DNA of 64,000 nucleotides, from positions 1 through 64,000 of the forward strand of contig CALWVN010000002.1 in the NCBI GenBank assembly GCA_944384995.1. The letters run 5' to 3'. Shown here piece by piece: positions 43,872-52,468 of the stretch; the first letter of the stretch is position 1, and each line of letters begins with the position of its first letter. The notes beneath the pieces are model-generated. The model was not told the origin of the DNA and made no database searches. It saw only the letters and a list, made by a program, of their open reading frames with translations. The stretch comes from an uncultured Clostridia bacterium. GTDB taxonomy: Bacteria; Bacillota; Clostridia; Oscillospirales; Acutalibacteraceae. A program made the translations under genes and the position numbers.

Positions 43872-44477
43872 ATGGATTTGGATATTTACGATTTTGACAA
43901 AACCGTCGTGCCGTTTGACAGCGGCTCGACCTTTCTGCTGTTCTGTGTGCGCAAATACCCGTATTTGATTTTGCTGCTGCCGTTTTATTTGATGCTGGGT
44001 GCGCTTTACGGGCTTCGCATCATTGGGCTTGACCGCTTCAAGCGCCACATTTTCGCCGCAGTGCGTTTTATCCCGCTTGAAAAAGCGGTGCGCGCGTTTT
44101 GGGATAAGCACGAACGCGACGTTTTCCCTTGGTTTTTGCCCGAACGCCGCGCACGGTACACGGTCGTGATCAGTGCAAGCCCCGATTTTCTGCTTCGAGA
44201 AATTGCCGAGCGCTTAAAAATAGACGTGCTTTTATGCACGCGCCACGACGCACGCACCGGCACGCTTTTGGGCAAGAACTGCCGCGGCGAGGAAAAAGTG
44301 CGCCGCTTTCAAGAAGCGTTCCCGGACGGCGCGCATGTCTGCACGGTGTATTCGGACTCCTATCGCCACGACAGGCCGATCTTTTCGCTCGGCGAGCGGT
44401 GCGTCCATATCGAAAAGGACGGCACACAGACGGCATTTTCTTATGCCGCGCAATACGGCGAACCGCCGAAAGCATAA
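43872..44477 (+). CDS. HAD-IB family phosphatase
   Basis: The 201-residue protein has motif I YDFDKTVVPFDSG, motif II VISASPDFLL, a motif III lysine in GKNCRGEEKVRR and motif IV YSDSYRHDRPIF, the serine-phosphatase-like HAD-IB layout. A hydrophobic stretch (about 28-48, YPYLILLLPFYLMLG) lies in the cap region, as in membrane-associated members of this group. The substrate is unknown. It converges on the histidine phosphatase gene with only 4 nt between stops and no hairpin. Confidence 0.85.
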   Translation: MDLDIYDFDKTVVPFDSGSTFLLFCVRKYPYLILLLPFYLMLGALYGLRIIGLDRFKRHIFAAVRFIPLEKAVRAFWDKHERDVFPWFLPERRARYTVVISASPDFLLREIAERLKIDVLLCTRHDARTGTLLGKNCRGEEKVRRFQEAFPDGAHVCTVYSDSYRHDRPIFSLGERCVHIEKDGTQTAFSYAAQYGEPPKA

Positions 44478-44481
44478 GGCG

Positions 44482-45162
44482 TTATTCTTCGTACAGATCC
44501 GGCGGGTAATAGTCCCACAGCGCGCGCTCGTCATCTTCCGAAATGGGAAGGGCGGGGCATTCCGCGATCGCTTCGAGTTTGCCCGTATGCGACCACAAAA
44601 ACGGGTCGATGCGCAAGGTGTAGCCGCAGCCGTTGGGCGTGAGCCACTCGTGCATGGGCGCCTCAGGGATGGCGAAGGCCGTCATCAGCGCCATGATCAC
44701 GCCGCCGTGGGTCACGACCGCCGCCGAACGCACGCCGGACTGCAAAATGCCCTGCACGATGCGCCCGAACGCCGTGCAGATGCGGCGGTTGAAATCCACC
44801 TGGCTCTCGCCGAACGGCACGGGCGTTTCGGGCTCGGTGCCCGCAAGCCAGGTTTTGAACGTATCTAAGTCTTTGAGCTCGTCGGCGGTCTTGCCCTCAA
44901 ACTCGCCGAAGTCGTATTCGGCGAGCTCCTGCATAACGATCGGCGCTTTATCGGGATAGATGCGCTTTGCCGTTTGCAGGCAGCGCTGTAAGGGGCTGGA
45001 AAACACCGCTTCCACGTCCGGGTAGCCGCCGTATTCCTCTTTTAAGTCATCTACCTGCCGCAAACCTTCATCTGTGGCGGGCAGATCGGTCTGCCCGATA
45101 TAACGTCCGTCCTCGTTGCCCTCAGCGGCGTGACGAATTAAATGGATCTGTGCGGTCTTCAA
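44482..45162 (-). CDS. Histidine phosphatase (phosphoglycerate mutase-like)
   Basis: This 226-residue protein has the phosphohistidine motif LIRHAAEGNEDGRYIGQTDLPAT, the FSSPLQRCLQTA segment, EYDFGEFEGK and the second catalytic His in VVTHGGVIMAL. The fold covers broad phosphatases such as alpha-ribazole phosphatase; the substrate is not clear. The TTG at 45162 is preferred to GTG at 45171 because AGGAAGG lies 8 nt before it, whereas it abuts the GTG. It is divergent from the XRE gene and shares its promoter DNA. Confidence 0.88.
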   Translation of the reverse strand: MKTAQIHLIRHAAEGNEDGRYIGQTDLPATDEGLRQVDDLKEEYGGYPDVEAVFSSPLQRCLQTAKRIYPDKAPIVMQELAEYDFGEFEGKTADELKDLDTFKTWLAGTEPETPVPFGESQVDFNRRICTAFGRIVQGILQSGVRSAAVVTHGGVIMALMTAFAIPEAPMHEWLTPNGCGYTLRIDPFLWSHTGKLEAIAECPALPISEDDERALWDYYPPDLYEE

Positions 45163-45192
45163 CGCGATCACCTTCCTGTTTTTGCAAAAGAA

Positions 45193-45222
45193 ATATACAA
45201 ATCGTTGATTTTATGGTACAAT
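45193..45222. promoter_or_regulatory. Superimposed divergent promoters
   Basis: Plus strand: TATACA (45194-45199), 17 bp, TACAAT (45217-45222) for the XRE gene. Minus strand: TTGTAC (45216-45221), 17 bp, GTATAT (45193-45198) for the phosphatase. Each -35 overlaps the other -10, so only one polymerase can bind at a time. Confidence 0.6.
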
Positions 45223-45256
45223 ACAGTTACTAAATGTAGGATCTCGGAGGGCTTTT

Positions 45257-45871
45257 ATGAATACCGTGTTTCCCGCAAGGCTGTCGGCGCTGCGCCGCGA
45301 GCGCGGCTTGACGCAAAAGGATGCTGCAGCCGCTATGGGAATTTCAGGCGCACTGCTGTCACATTATGAGAAGGGCATCCGCGAATGCGGGCTGGATTTT
45401 CTGTGTGCCGCCGCCGCGTTTTACGACGTGAGCTGCGATTATCTTTTGGGCGTGAGCAATACGCGCCGTGCGTTCAACGAGCAGTTTGACGAGCGTGACA
45501 CCGTGCAGGACCGAGAGTTCCGCACGGGTACGCTGTTTCGTGCCGCGACCATGCTCAGCGACGCGCTTGCCGCAGTCAACCCTGCGGCTGCCGACCTTTT
45601 GCGCAGCTATTTTGCGCTGGCGATCTATCGCGTAGCCTTACAGGCGCACGATGAGGGTGTGCTGCCGGCGGAGTGGGTATCCTTGCCGACCTCCACTGCG
45701 GAAGCGCTCAGCGCCGCGCTCATGGTCGATCTGATGCAGAAGCTGCATGCGGACACCCCCGAGCAAAAGCCGAAAACGGCAAAGCCCGTCTGCGTGCAGA
45801 CCATCGTAGAAAACAGCGAGCAGCTTTTACGCCGCGCACTTGCCCCGTTTGCCGAGGACGGAAAGCAGTAA
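45257..45871 (+). CDS. XRE-family transcriptional regulator
   Basis: The protein (204 aa) has an N-terminal helix-turn-helix (about 5-62, LSALRRERGLTQKDAAAAMGISGALLSHYEKGIRECG, CDYLLGVS) followed by a helical C-terminal region of about 140 residues I do not recognise. It probably regulates its own superimposed promoter and that of the adjacent phosphatase. GGAGGG precedes the ATG. Confidence 0.87.
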   Translation: MNTVFPARLSALRRERGLTQKDAAAAMGISGALLSHYEKGIRECGLDFLCAAAAFYDVSCDYLLGVSNTRRAFNEQFDERDTVQDREFRTGTLFRAATMLSDALAAVNPAAADLLRSYFALAIYRVALQAHDEGVLPAEWVSLPTSTAEALSAALMVDLMQKLHADTPEQKPKTAKPVCVQTIVENSEQLLRRALAPFAEDGKQ

Positions 45872-45885
45872 GCGCTGCCGAACGC

Positions 45886-46491
45886 CTATGCCGCACCGAA
45901 GATCTTTTCGGCGTGTTCTGCGGCATAGTTTTGCACACGCGCAAGCAGTGCGCTGCGGTCAAGGGCTTTTGCAAAAGCCGCATCCAGCGTATCGAGCTTT
46001 GCAGGCTCCAGAGATGCTTCTTCGTTTGTTTCGTCAAACATCGCGTACATCTCTTCCGCCGCTTTCCCAAGCGTATTTGCACCGACGGCGTTTAGCGCGC
46101 GCGGGCAAAAGGCACGCAGCGGTTCGCCGTTGTTTTTGAAAAAGAACGAAAGCGACGTTTGCGCATCCTGCACCAGCCAATACAGCGTGTAGATGTTTTG
46201 CTGCGGCTCGTTCATTTCGGCAAAGCGCCGGTCGGGGTCCGCATCGTTCTCCAGCTTGGCTTGCAATACTGCGAATGCGCCGTCCAAAACGCGTGCCGCG
46301 TCCTCACCGCGTACCTTCTCTGCAGAAGCGCCGCGAAAGTCCGCCTTGAGAGCAGTCAGCCGTTCGATCTGCGCATAAGTGCGTTTGGTCTCTTCATTAT
46401 GCCCGCGCAGCGCCTTGGACGCTTTTAAGATCACAAAAACCGTCGCCACGCACAGCACGGCGAAAACGACCCAAAGATACCAGAATTCCAT
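45886..46491 (-). CDS. Single-pass membrane protein, unknown
   Basis: This 201-residue protein starts MEFWYLWVVFAVLCVATVFVIL (one N-terminal transmembrane helix), followed by a charged, mainly helical region (about 30-200) with likely coiled-coil character. I do not recognise the family. It lies 13 nt after rsmI on the same strand and is likely co-transcribed. It converges on the XRE gene without a visible terminator. Confidence 0.7.
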   Translation of the reverse strand: MEFWYLWVVFAVLCVATVFVILKASKALRGHNEETKRTYAQIERLTALKADFRGASAEKVRGEDAARVLDGAFAVLQAKLENDADPDRRFAEMNEPQQNIYTLYWLVQDAQTSLSFFFKNNGEPLRAFCPRALNAVGANTLGKAAEEMYAMFDETNEEASLEPAKLDTLDAAFAKALDRSALLARVQNYAAEHAEKIFGAA

Positions 46492-46504
46492 ATTCCCTCC
46501 GAGT

Positions 46505-47329
46505 TTATTGCGTCAGGGCTTTGTAAATGTCGCCCTTTTTTAAACCGCTTTTTGCAGCCGCCGCTTTGGCGGCTTCTGTTTTTGATGCACCCGCTTGTAT
46601 CTCCCGCTCGGCAAAGGCGACGGCTTCTTCTAAACTCCATGATGCCTTATCGGGCGCATCTGCCCCATGCACCACCAGCACGTATTCGCCCTTGACCTGC
46701 TGTTCCGCGTATTTCGCGGCAGCAGCCGCGAGCGTGGTGCGCTCTATGGCTTCATGGATCTTGGTCAGTTCCTTTACGAGCGCGATCTCGCGGTCGCCGA
46801 ACGTGTCAAGCAGATCCTGCAGCGTGCGCGCAAGGCGGTGCGGCGCTTCGTAAAAGACCATGGTGCGCGTCTCCGAAACGAGCGACTGTAAATGGGCGCG
46901 GCGTTCCGCCTTTTGTGCGTTCAAAAAGCCCTCAAAGGTAAATCGTTTGGATGGCAGCCCCGAAACGGCAACGGCGGTCGCAAACGCCGTAGGACCGGGT
47001 ACAGCCTCCACCCGCACGCCGTGCTCGTGCGCGAGTGCCACAAGCGCCTCGCCGGGGTCGGAAACAGCGGGCATTCCCGCGTCGGTCACGAGCGCGCAGC
47101 TTTCCCCCTCGAGCAGCCGCGATAAAATCTTTTCCCCCGCCGTGCGGCTGTTATGCTCGTGATAGCTGACCGTCGGCGTGGAAATGCCGAAATGATTGAG
47201 CAGCTTGCGTGTGACGCGCGTGTCCTCCGCCGCGATGAAGTCACAGCCCTGCAAAGTCTCGACCGCGCGCGGGGAGAGGTCGGAAAGGTTGCCGATCGGC
47301 GTGCCGACCACATATAAAATACCGATCAT
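46505..47329 (-). CDS. rsmI: 16S rRNA (cytidine-1402 2'-O)-methyltransferase
   Basis: The 274-residue tetrapyrrole-methylase-fold protein has the diagnostic LYVVGTPIGNLSDLSPRA, AAEDTRVTRKLL, LVTDAGMPAVSDPG and AVPGPTAFATAVAVSGLP, and FYEAPHR. It methylates C1402 of 16S rRNA. The ATG at 47329 overlaps the trmN6 stop by ATGA; an upstream in-frame extension is rejected. The trmN6-rsmI pairing is conserved in Firmicutes. Confidence 0.97.
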   Translation of the reverse strand: MIGILYVVGTPIGNLSDLSPRAVETLQGCDFIAAEDTRVTRKLLNHFGISTPTVSYHEHNSRTAGEKILSRLLEGESCALVTDAGMPAVSDPGEALVALAHEHGVRVEAVPGPTAFATAVAVSGLPSKRFTFEGFLNAQKAERRAHLQSLVSETRTMVFYEAPHRLARTLQDLLDTFGDREIALVKELTKIHEAIERTTLAAAAAKYAEQQVKGEYVLVVHGADAPDKASWSLEEAVAFAEREIQAGASKTEAAKAAAAKSGLKKGDIYKALTQ

Positions 47330-48084
47330 CCGTCCACACTCCCTTGCTCGGAATAGGGCTGCTGCAGCTTCTGCATTTCGGCGCACAGCGCCCCGTCTTT
47401 CGTATATAAAAACAGGCCGGGTAAAATCTGCAATCCGCTTTTGCCGTCGCGCCGCCCCTCCAAAAGGCAGAGCCACGGCGCGCTTTCGGAATTTTTCGCC
47501 ACAAGCCGCAGCCGCTTGGGTTCCAAACGAAAACGGCGCATGGCGTGCATCGCGTCGCAAAGGCGTTCGGGGCGCAGGCAGATGCAAAACCGCCCGCCGC
47601 TGCGCAGTAAGACCGAGGCGGCGCGGGCGATGTCGTCAAGCGTGCAGTGCGTCTCGTGCCGCGCGATGCGCGCCGACATGTCTGTGCTTTTCAAGCCTGC
47701 ATTCTCCGCTTTGTAGGGCGGGTTCATCGTCACAAGATCATAGCTGCCACGACGAAGAAATGCGCCGACGTCTTTCAGATCCGCACAGTGCGCGGCAAGC
47801 GAATCGGTAAGACCGCTGCCGCAGATCCCGCGCGCGAACTGCGAGGCGGCCGCTTCCTGCAACTCCACGCCGTCTGCGAAGCTGCAAAGCCCGCAGCTTT
47901 TCCAAAACAGGGGGATGATCCCGCACCCCGTGCCGAGGTCGCAGGCGCGGGTATCTCGTTTCGGCGCGGCAAAATCGGCAAGCAGCAGCGCGTCCGTGCC
48001 GAACGTGTGCGCGGGCGAGACAACCACGCCGACACCGCGGCGCAGATATTCAACATGTTCTTCCGAAAAAAGCGTAAATTCCAT
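47326..48084 (-). CDS. trmN6: tRNA1(Val) (adenine37-N6)-methyltransferase
   Basis: The 252-residue methyltransferase has SAM motif I ACDLGTGCGIIPLF and the N6-adenine catalytic NPPY (TMNPPYKAENAG). It corresponds to YabB of B. subtilis. The ATG at 48084 is placed where the predicted transcript begins (the TACAAT -10 ends 6 nt upstream) and no ribosome binding site is seen, so a leaderless mRNA is likely. It is coupled to rsmI. Confidence 0.92.
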   Translation of the reverse strand: MEFTLFSEEHVEYLRRGVGVVVSPAHTFGTDALLLADFAAPKRDTRACDLGTGCGIIPLFWKSCGLCSFADGVELQEAAASQFARGICGSGLTDSLAAHCADLKDVGAFLRRGSYDLVTMNPPYKAENAGLKSTDMSARIARHETHCTLDDIARAASVLLRSGGRFCICLRPERLCDAMHAMRRFRLEPKRLRLVAKNSESAPWLCLLEGRRDGKSGLQILPGLFLYTKDGALCAEMQKLQQPYSEQGSVDG

Positions 48085-48090
48085 AGAGCC

Positions 48091-48118
48091 ATTGTACCAC
48101 AAATTGGGGGAAATGCAA
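48091..48118 (-). promoter_or_regulatory. trmN6 promoter, likely leaderless transcript
   Basis: Minus strand TTGCAT, 16 bp, TACAAT, then 6 nt and ATG. The +1 would fall on or next to the A of the start codon. Confidence 0.65.
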
Positions 48119-48120
48119 AG

Positions 48121-48147
48121 AAAAAAGACCGCCCACAGGCGGTCTTT
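48121..48147 (-). terminator. Ferredoxin gene terminator
   Basis: 10-bp stem (48124-48133 with 48138-48147); six Ts follow on the minus strand. Confidence 0.92.
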
Positions 48148-48167
48148 CCTTGTTTCTGCTTGTTTGC

Positions 48168-48338
48168 TTACTCCGCTTGCGGAGCGCCGACCGGGCAGAC
48201 GCCGGCGCAGGAACCGCAGTCAATGCAGGTGTCCGCGTCGATCACGTATTTGCCGTCGCCCTCAGAAATCGCCTCCACGGGGCATTCCGAAGCGCAGGCG
48301 CCGCAGGCGATGCAGTCGTCGGTGATATGATATGCCAT
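48168..48338 (-). CDS. 2[4Fe-4S] ferredoxin
   Basis: The 56-residue protein has two CxxCxxCxxxCP clusters ([24 protein letters not shown]), the clostridial ferredoxin form, and carries low-potential electrons in anaerobic metabolism. GGGAGGT precedes the ATG at 48338. It has its own promoter and terminator and is inserted between ricT and trmN6, which are usually close. Confidence 0.97.
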   Translation of the reverse strand: MAYHITDDCIACGACASECPVEAISEGDGKYVIDADTCIDCGSCAGVCPVGAPQAE

Positions 48339-48369
48339 GTTTGTGACCTCCCTTATACAAAGTACTTTC

Positions 48370-48397
48370 ATTCTAACACAAATTTTGAAAATAGCAA
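48370..48397 (-). promoter_or_regulatory. Ferredoxin gene promoter
   Basis: Minus strand TTGCTA, 16 bp, TAGAAT. Confidence 0.65.
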
Positions 48398-48404
48398 GCC
48401 TTTT

Positions 48405-49268
48405 TTATTCGATTCCCTTTAGGGCTTCGAGCTCGGCTTTGTTAAGCCGAATGTGCGCGTCGCGGATGAGCTTTACCTCGTGGCGTTCCACAAGCAGGGG
48501 CGCTGCGTCGGGACGGCGGTCGAGCCGCACTTTCAGCATTCCAGTAAGCAGGTTGTTCTCAAGCACTACACCGCGTCCCTCGTGCGTTTCCACCACTGCG
48601 CCGACCTTCGGCGTGTGGCGCAGCAGGTGATCATAGGACTCCTGTTCATATTTTAAGCAGCACATCAGCCTGCCGCAAGTGCCGCTGATCTTGCCCGGGT
48701 TTAAAGAAAGCCCCTGTTCCTTCGCCATTTTGATGGAAACAGGCTGGAAATCGCCCAAAAACGTGCTGCAGCAAAACGGCCGTCCGCAAATGCCGAACCC
48801 GCCGATCATTTTAGATTCATCGCGCACGCCGATCTGCCGCAGCTCGATGCGTGTGCGGAATGTGCCTGCCAGATCCTTGACCAGACTGCGGAAATCCACG
48901 CGCCCGTCTGCGGTGAAATAAAACAGGATCTTGCTGCCGTCAAAGGTGTATTCGACCTCCACAAGCTTCATATCCAGCTTGTGTGCGCGGATCTTTTCCT
49001 CGCAGATCGAAAACGCCTTTTTTTCTTTTTCACGGTTCTCCGCAAGGGTCTTTAAGTCCTCGGGACCGGCGGCGCGGATGATGCGCTTTAAGGGCTTGAC
49101 GATCTCCTCGTCGGGCACCTCGCGGTTTTGAAGCGCGATCTCACCGCACTCTACGCCGCGCGCGGTCTCCACAATCACACGGTCACCTTTTTTGAATTGC
49201 ATGCCGTCGGGATCAAAGTAATACACTTTCCCGACGTCCTTGAATCGAATGCCGACTACTTGCGCCAT
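48405..49268 (-). CDS. ricT: PSP1-domain protein RicT (YaaT)
   Basis: This 287-residue PSP1-family protein has KGDRVIVETARGVECGE, the Cys-rich GGFGICGRPFCCSTFLGDF and GTCGRLMCCLKYE, which in the B. subtilis Ric complex bind Fe-S clusters. With RicA and RicF it adjusts RNase Y action and supports sporulation. Whether the partners are encoded elsewhere is unknown. GGAG precedes the ATG. It follows holB after 34 nt with a small hairpin at the junction (49285-49303). Confidence 0.95.
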   Translation of the reverse strand: MAQVVGIRFKDVGKVYYFDPDGMQFKKGDRVIVETARGVECGEIALQNREVPDEEIVKPLKRIIRAAGPEDLKTLAENREKEKKAFSICEEKIRAHKLDMKLVEVEYTFDGSKILFYFTADGRVDFRSLVKDLAGTFRTRIELRQIGVRDESKMIGGFGICGRPFCCSTFLGDFQPVSIKMAKEQGLSLNPGKISGTCGRLMCCLKYEQESYDHLLRHTPKVGAVVETHEGRGVVLENNLLTGMLKVRLDRRPDAAPLLVERHEVKLIRDAHIRLNKAELEALKGIE

Positions 49269-49302
49269 AGGTACTCCTTTGCATACGCTGTGGAAAACAG
49301 CG

Positions 49303-50178
49303 TTAGATGTTTTGTTCCGCCGCGCGGTGCAGGCGATAGCAAAGCCCGGTCAAAAGCAGGTTCGCGTTGGCGTAGCCTTCGTTTTCCGTCAAAAGCTTTT
49401 GCACTTCCTGTGCCAACGCATACAGCCGCGGCTTTGTGAACTGCGAAGCAAGCTGTGCGGGCGCTTCGCCGAACCCCGTGCGCGCAGCAGCGCCCGCCTT
49501 TTGCCGCATGGCGCCCTCGAGGATTTCCGAAAGGCAGCGCAGCACGCTGTCCGTTTCCTCACGGTCGCGCTCCAGCGGTGCGGTCGCCTGTAAAAGCGCC
49601 CATTCCGAGCGCGCGCACAGCGCGGAAGCGAGCCGCCCTGCCGTTTGCAGCGTCTCTTTGGAAAACGGTTCTTCGAAGCCTGTAAGCGTCACCGTCACGG
49701 CGCGCGAACGCACCGTGGGCAGCATCGCGCTGCCGGATGGGCAGGTAAGCAGAAAATATACGCCCGCAGGCGGTTCTTCTAAGATCTTCAGCAGCGCGTT
49801 TTCACTGCTGTCGTTCATGCTCTGGCAGTTCTCTAAAATATAAACCTTTGTGTCTCCGTCGTTCGGCAATACAAAGGCGTCCTGCCGTATGGCGCGACAG
49901 GTCTCCACCTTGAAAATGCCGTTCTTCTTTTCGGGCCCGAAGCACTGCACATCCGGGTGATTACCGGAGCTGCACTTGCGGCATGCGCGGCAAACCCCGC
50001 ACGGGCGCGCATTTTCTCCCGTGCAGACCAGAGCGTTTGCAAGAAAGCGGGCAAGTGCGCGCCGCACCTCCTCACCGCCGCCCTCTAAGAGAACGGTTTG
50101 CGGGAACTTGCGTGTGTGCAGGCGGTGTTCGAGAAACCGGCGCTCTCCGTTTGCAAGCGGAAATTCCGACAGGCTCAT
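49303..50178 (-). CDS. holB: DNA polymerase III subunit delta'
   Basis: The 291-residue clamp-loader subunit has the zinc module CGVCRACRKCSSGNHPDV and ENALLKILEEPP, typical of delta'. The Walker A region is degenerate (EGGGEEVRRA, no GxGKS), as expected for the non-ATPase delta' subunit. It helps load the beta clamp. It overlaps darA by ATGA. Confidence 0.94.
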   Translation of the reverse strand: MSLSEFPLANGERRFLEHRLHTRKFPQTVLLEGGGEEVRRALARFLANALVCTGENARPCGVCRACRKCSSGNHPDVQCFGPEKKNGIFKVETCRAIRQDAFVLPNDGDTKVYILENCQSMNDSSENALLKILEEPPAGVYFLLTCPSGSAMLPTVRSRAVTVTLTGFEEPFSKETLQTAGRLASALCARSEWALLQATAPLERDREETDSVLRCLSEILEGAMRQKAGAAARTGFGEAPAQLASQFTKPRLYALAQEVQKLLTENEGYANANLLLTGLCYRLHRAAEQNI

Positions 50179-50498
50179 AATTTATGGAACTGCTCCACGT
50201 CCAGCACAAATACCGTTGCACCGCCCACGGTGATCTCCACGGGCACGGAAAGCAGCGAGTCGCCGATATATCCGGAGTTTACGGGGATCTGCTGTTTGCG
50301 CTGGCAGCTGAACTCTTCGATCACGGAAAGCGCCTCCGCGACCTTTTCTTCTTCCAACCCGATGAGCATCGTGACGTTTCCCGCGCGCAGAAAGCCGCCT
50401 GAGGTCGAAAGCTTCGTAACGCTGAAGCCCTTGCTGGTGAGTTCAGACAAAACGGCGGAAGCGTCTTCACTGTTGACAATGGCAATGATGAGTTTCAT
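50175..50498 (-). CDS. darA: Cyclic-di-AMP receptor protein
   Basis: The 107-residue PII-like protein starts MKLIIAIVNSEDASAVLSEL and has GFSVTKLSTSGGFLRAGNVTMLIG and the end VGGATVFVLDVEQFHKL, as in DarA/PstA (YaaQ). It binds c-di-AMP; output is not well defined. GGAGGG precedes the ATG. Its place before holB is conserved in Firmicutes (tmk, usually upstream, is not here). Confidence 0.96.
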   Translation of the reverse strand: MKLIIAIVNSEDASAVLSELTSKGFSVTKLSTSGGFLRAGNVTMLIGLEEEKVAEALSVIEEFSCQRKQQIPVNSGYIGDSLLSVPVEITVGGATVFVLDVEQFHKL

Positions 50499-50534
50499 AA
50501 AAATCCCTCCGAAATTCGAAAAGATGCAATATTT

Positions 50535-51470
50535 TCAAACCTGCGTCAGCGCAATGAACACAGGCATGGTGACAATGGAAAACAGGCTGACGACTGCGAC
50601 GGTCTGCGAGGCAGTTTCCAGATCTCTGCCGTATTTTGCGGCAAACATGACTGTGTTGTTTGCCGTGGGGGCGGAAGCAGAAATGAGCAGTGCGGTCAAA
50701 AGCACACCCGAAACGCCGCAAAGACGCAGCAGCAACAGCATCACGGCGGGCAGCACGATCAGCTTCAAAAGCGCCGCAAGATAAGTTTGCGGCCGGCTGA
50801 ACATATGCCGCAGATCGGTGTGTGCAAGGTAGGTGCCGAACATCAGCATGGCAAGCGGAGTGTTAAACTGTGCCAAAAGCCCGATCGGTTCCGAAAGTAC
50901 GACGGGCAGGTCGATTTGAAACAGAAAGACCGGCAGACCCAAAAGCACCGAGATCACGCCGGGGTTTAAAAGCAGCCGCAGCGGGCGAAAGCCCGACCTT
51001 CCGGCGCTGCCCGACATCAGCCGCACCCCATGGGTAAAGACAAAAAGGTTAAAGGGGACAAGCACGCCCGAGCAGAAAAACACGCCTGTTTCGCCTAAGA
51101 CCGCATTCGCCAAAGGCAGCGCCATATAGCCTACGTTCCCGTATATGCAGGCAAAGCGAAAAATATCGGCGTTGGTCTTGTCGCCCTTACGGAAAAACGG
51201 CAGGGACAGAAAAATGGCGATCCCGTGCAGCGCCGTGCCGCCGAGCAGGGCGAACAGCAGGTTCCGAAGCGTTGTGTCGGTGCGCTCCATTGCCGCGAAC
51301 GCCTGTACCACCACGGCGGGCGTGACGATATAGAAAAGCAGATCGGTTGTAAGCTTCGCGGCTTTTTCGGTGTAAATGCCCGCCTTATCACAGGCAAAGC
51401 CCACCGCCGCGAGCACATATAGGATCGCGACCTGCATGGCTGCCGTTCCGGCATTCTGCAAAAAGCTCAT
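50535..51470 (-). CDS. AEC-family transporter
   Basis: The 311-residue protein has about ten transmembrane segments in two halves with AYGNVGYMALPLANAVLGETG-like and SASAPTANNTVMFA segments typical of auxin-efflux-carrier-type permeases. Substrates in bacteria are usually organic acids; none can be named. It overlaps the preceding membrane-protein gene by ATGA and is 36 nt from darA. Confidence 0.88.
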   Translation of the reverse strand: MSFLQNAGTAAMQVAILYVLAAVGFACDKAGIYTEKAAKLTTDLLFYIVTPAVVVQAFAAMERTDTTLRNLLFALLGGTALHGIAIFLSLPFFRKGDKTNADIFRFACIYGNVGYMALPLANAVLGETGVFFCSGVLVPFNLFVFTHGVRLMSGSAGRSGFRPLRLLLNPGVISVLLGLPVFLFQIDLPVVLSEPIGLLAQFNTPLAMLMFGTYLAHTDLRHMFSRPQTYLAALLKLIVLPAVMLLLLRLCGVSGVLLTALLISASAPTANNTVMFAAKYGRDLETASQTVAVVSLFSIVTMPVFIALTQV

Positions 51471-52429
51471 GCGTCTGCGCTGTTTTCACCGCCGGGTGCC
51501 GGTGTGTCAACTTCCTTTGCGCTTTCATCCTCCTGCGCTGCCGGTTCCTCCGAAGCGGGTCTGCCGAAACGCATGTGTTCCAAGATATAAACGACGGCAA
51601 AAACGGCAAAGCCGATCTCCCCGAACGAAAACGGGAAGCCGTCCGCGAGCAGGTCGCTCTGCCCCGCTGCGGTGCAGATAAGGCGTGAAATGCCGATCAC
51701 CGCCGCAAGAAATGCGGCAGGCAGCCCGAAGCAGACGAGCTTGCGCATTTCACCTCTGGGGTTCACCTGCGCTGCTATGCGTGCGAACGACAACAAAAAC
51801 AGCATCATAAACGCGAGCATGGCAAGTTCCTGCAAAAGCTCGGAGACCATCGTGAAGCTGATCTTGGTCATAAAACGCAGCACGATGCGGAACATCGACC
51901 AAAACAGCGGCGTGAGCGCAAGGAAGCGATATTTGGTGAACCGTGCATCGCCTTTTAGATAGGATACCGCCAGGATCGCCATATAAACGGCGGCAAGCAC
52001 GCCGCAGACCGCCTGTAAGACTTCGGCGAGCAGCCCTTCCGAAAACAACAGCGCCCCCATGGCGAGTCTGCCGCTTTCCGAAACGGTCTCGGCGGCGTTT
52101 ATCACACTGAGCACCGCGTCGTACAGAAGTCCCACAGCAAACAGAGCGCTTCCGAAGAACAACGCTTGATCCTTGCGCACAAGCGCCCGGGAGGCAGGAA
52201 GGCATGCGCTGCACGCGGGCAGCGCGGCGAGCAATACTACAGCCGCCAGCAGCACGCCGTACATGACGTAAACAGACCAGTCTACCGCTTCAAAAAAGCC
52301 TGTGTGGGGTTCAATATTCGTAAACAGCTGCACGGTGCGCAGCGTGACGGCGAGCGCCGTGGCGATACCCCAAACGCAAAGCAGCAGGCGCGCATCAATT
52401 TGTTCGGATTTTCGAATATTCAGCTTCAT
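51467..52429 (-). CDS. Multi-pass membrane protein, unknown
   Basis: This 320-residue protein has about seven to eight hydrophobic segments and an acidic, Pro/Glu-rich cytoplasmic tail (about 280-320). I do not recognise a family. The ATG at 52429 has GAGGA eight bases upstream. Co-transcription with citrate synthase (upstream) and the AEC transporter (downstream, 4-nt overlap) is likely. Confidence 0.7.
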   Translation of the reverse strand: MKLNIRKSEQIDARLLLCVWGIATALAVTLRTVQLFTNIEPHTGFFEAVDWSVYVMYGVLLAAVVLLAALPACSACLPASRALVRKDQALFFGSALFAVGLLYDAVLSVINAAETVSESGRLAMGALLFSEGLLAEVLQAVCGVLAAVYMAILAVSYLKGDARFTKYRFLALTPLFWSMFRIVLRFMTKISFTMVSELLQELAMLAFMMLFLLSFARIAAQVNPRGEMRKLVCFGLPAAFLAAVIGISRLICTAAGQSDLLADGFPFSFGEIGFAVFAVVYILEHMRFGRPASEEPAAQEDESAKEVDTPAPGGENSADA

Positions 52430-52468
52430 GGCAACGATCCTCGTTTTCTGCGACGCCAAGCGCCGGTT

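Noticed and set aside
44170..44534. Minus-strand small frames in the HAD phosphatase gene
   Set aside because: They lie opposite a gene with clear HAD motifs and lack start signals.
49285..49303. Terminator between holB and ricT
   Set aside because: 7-bp hairpin without T run overlapping the holB stop; too weak to be called.
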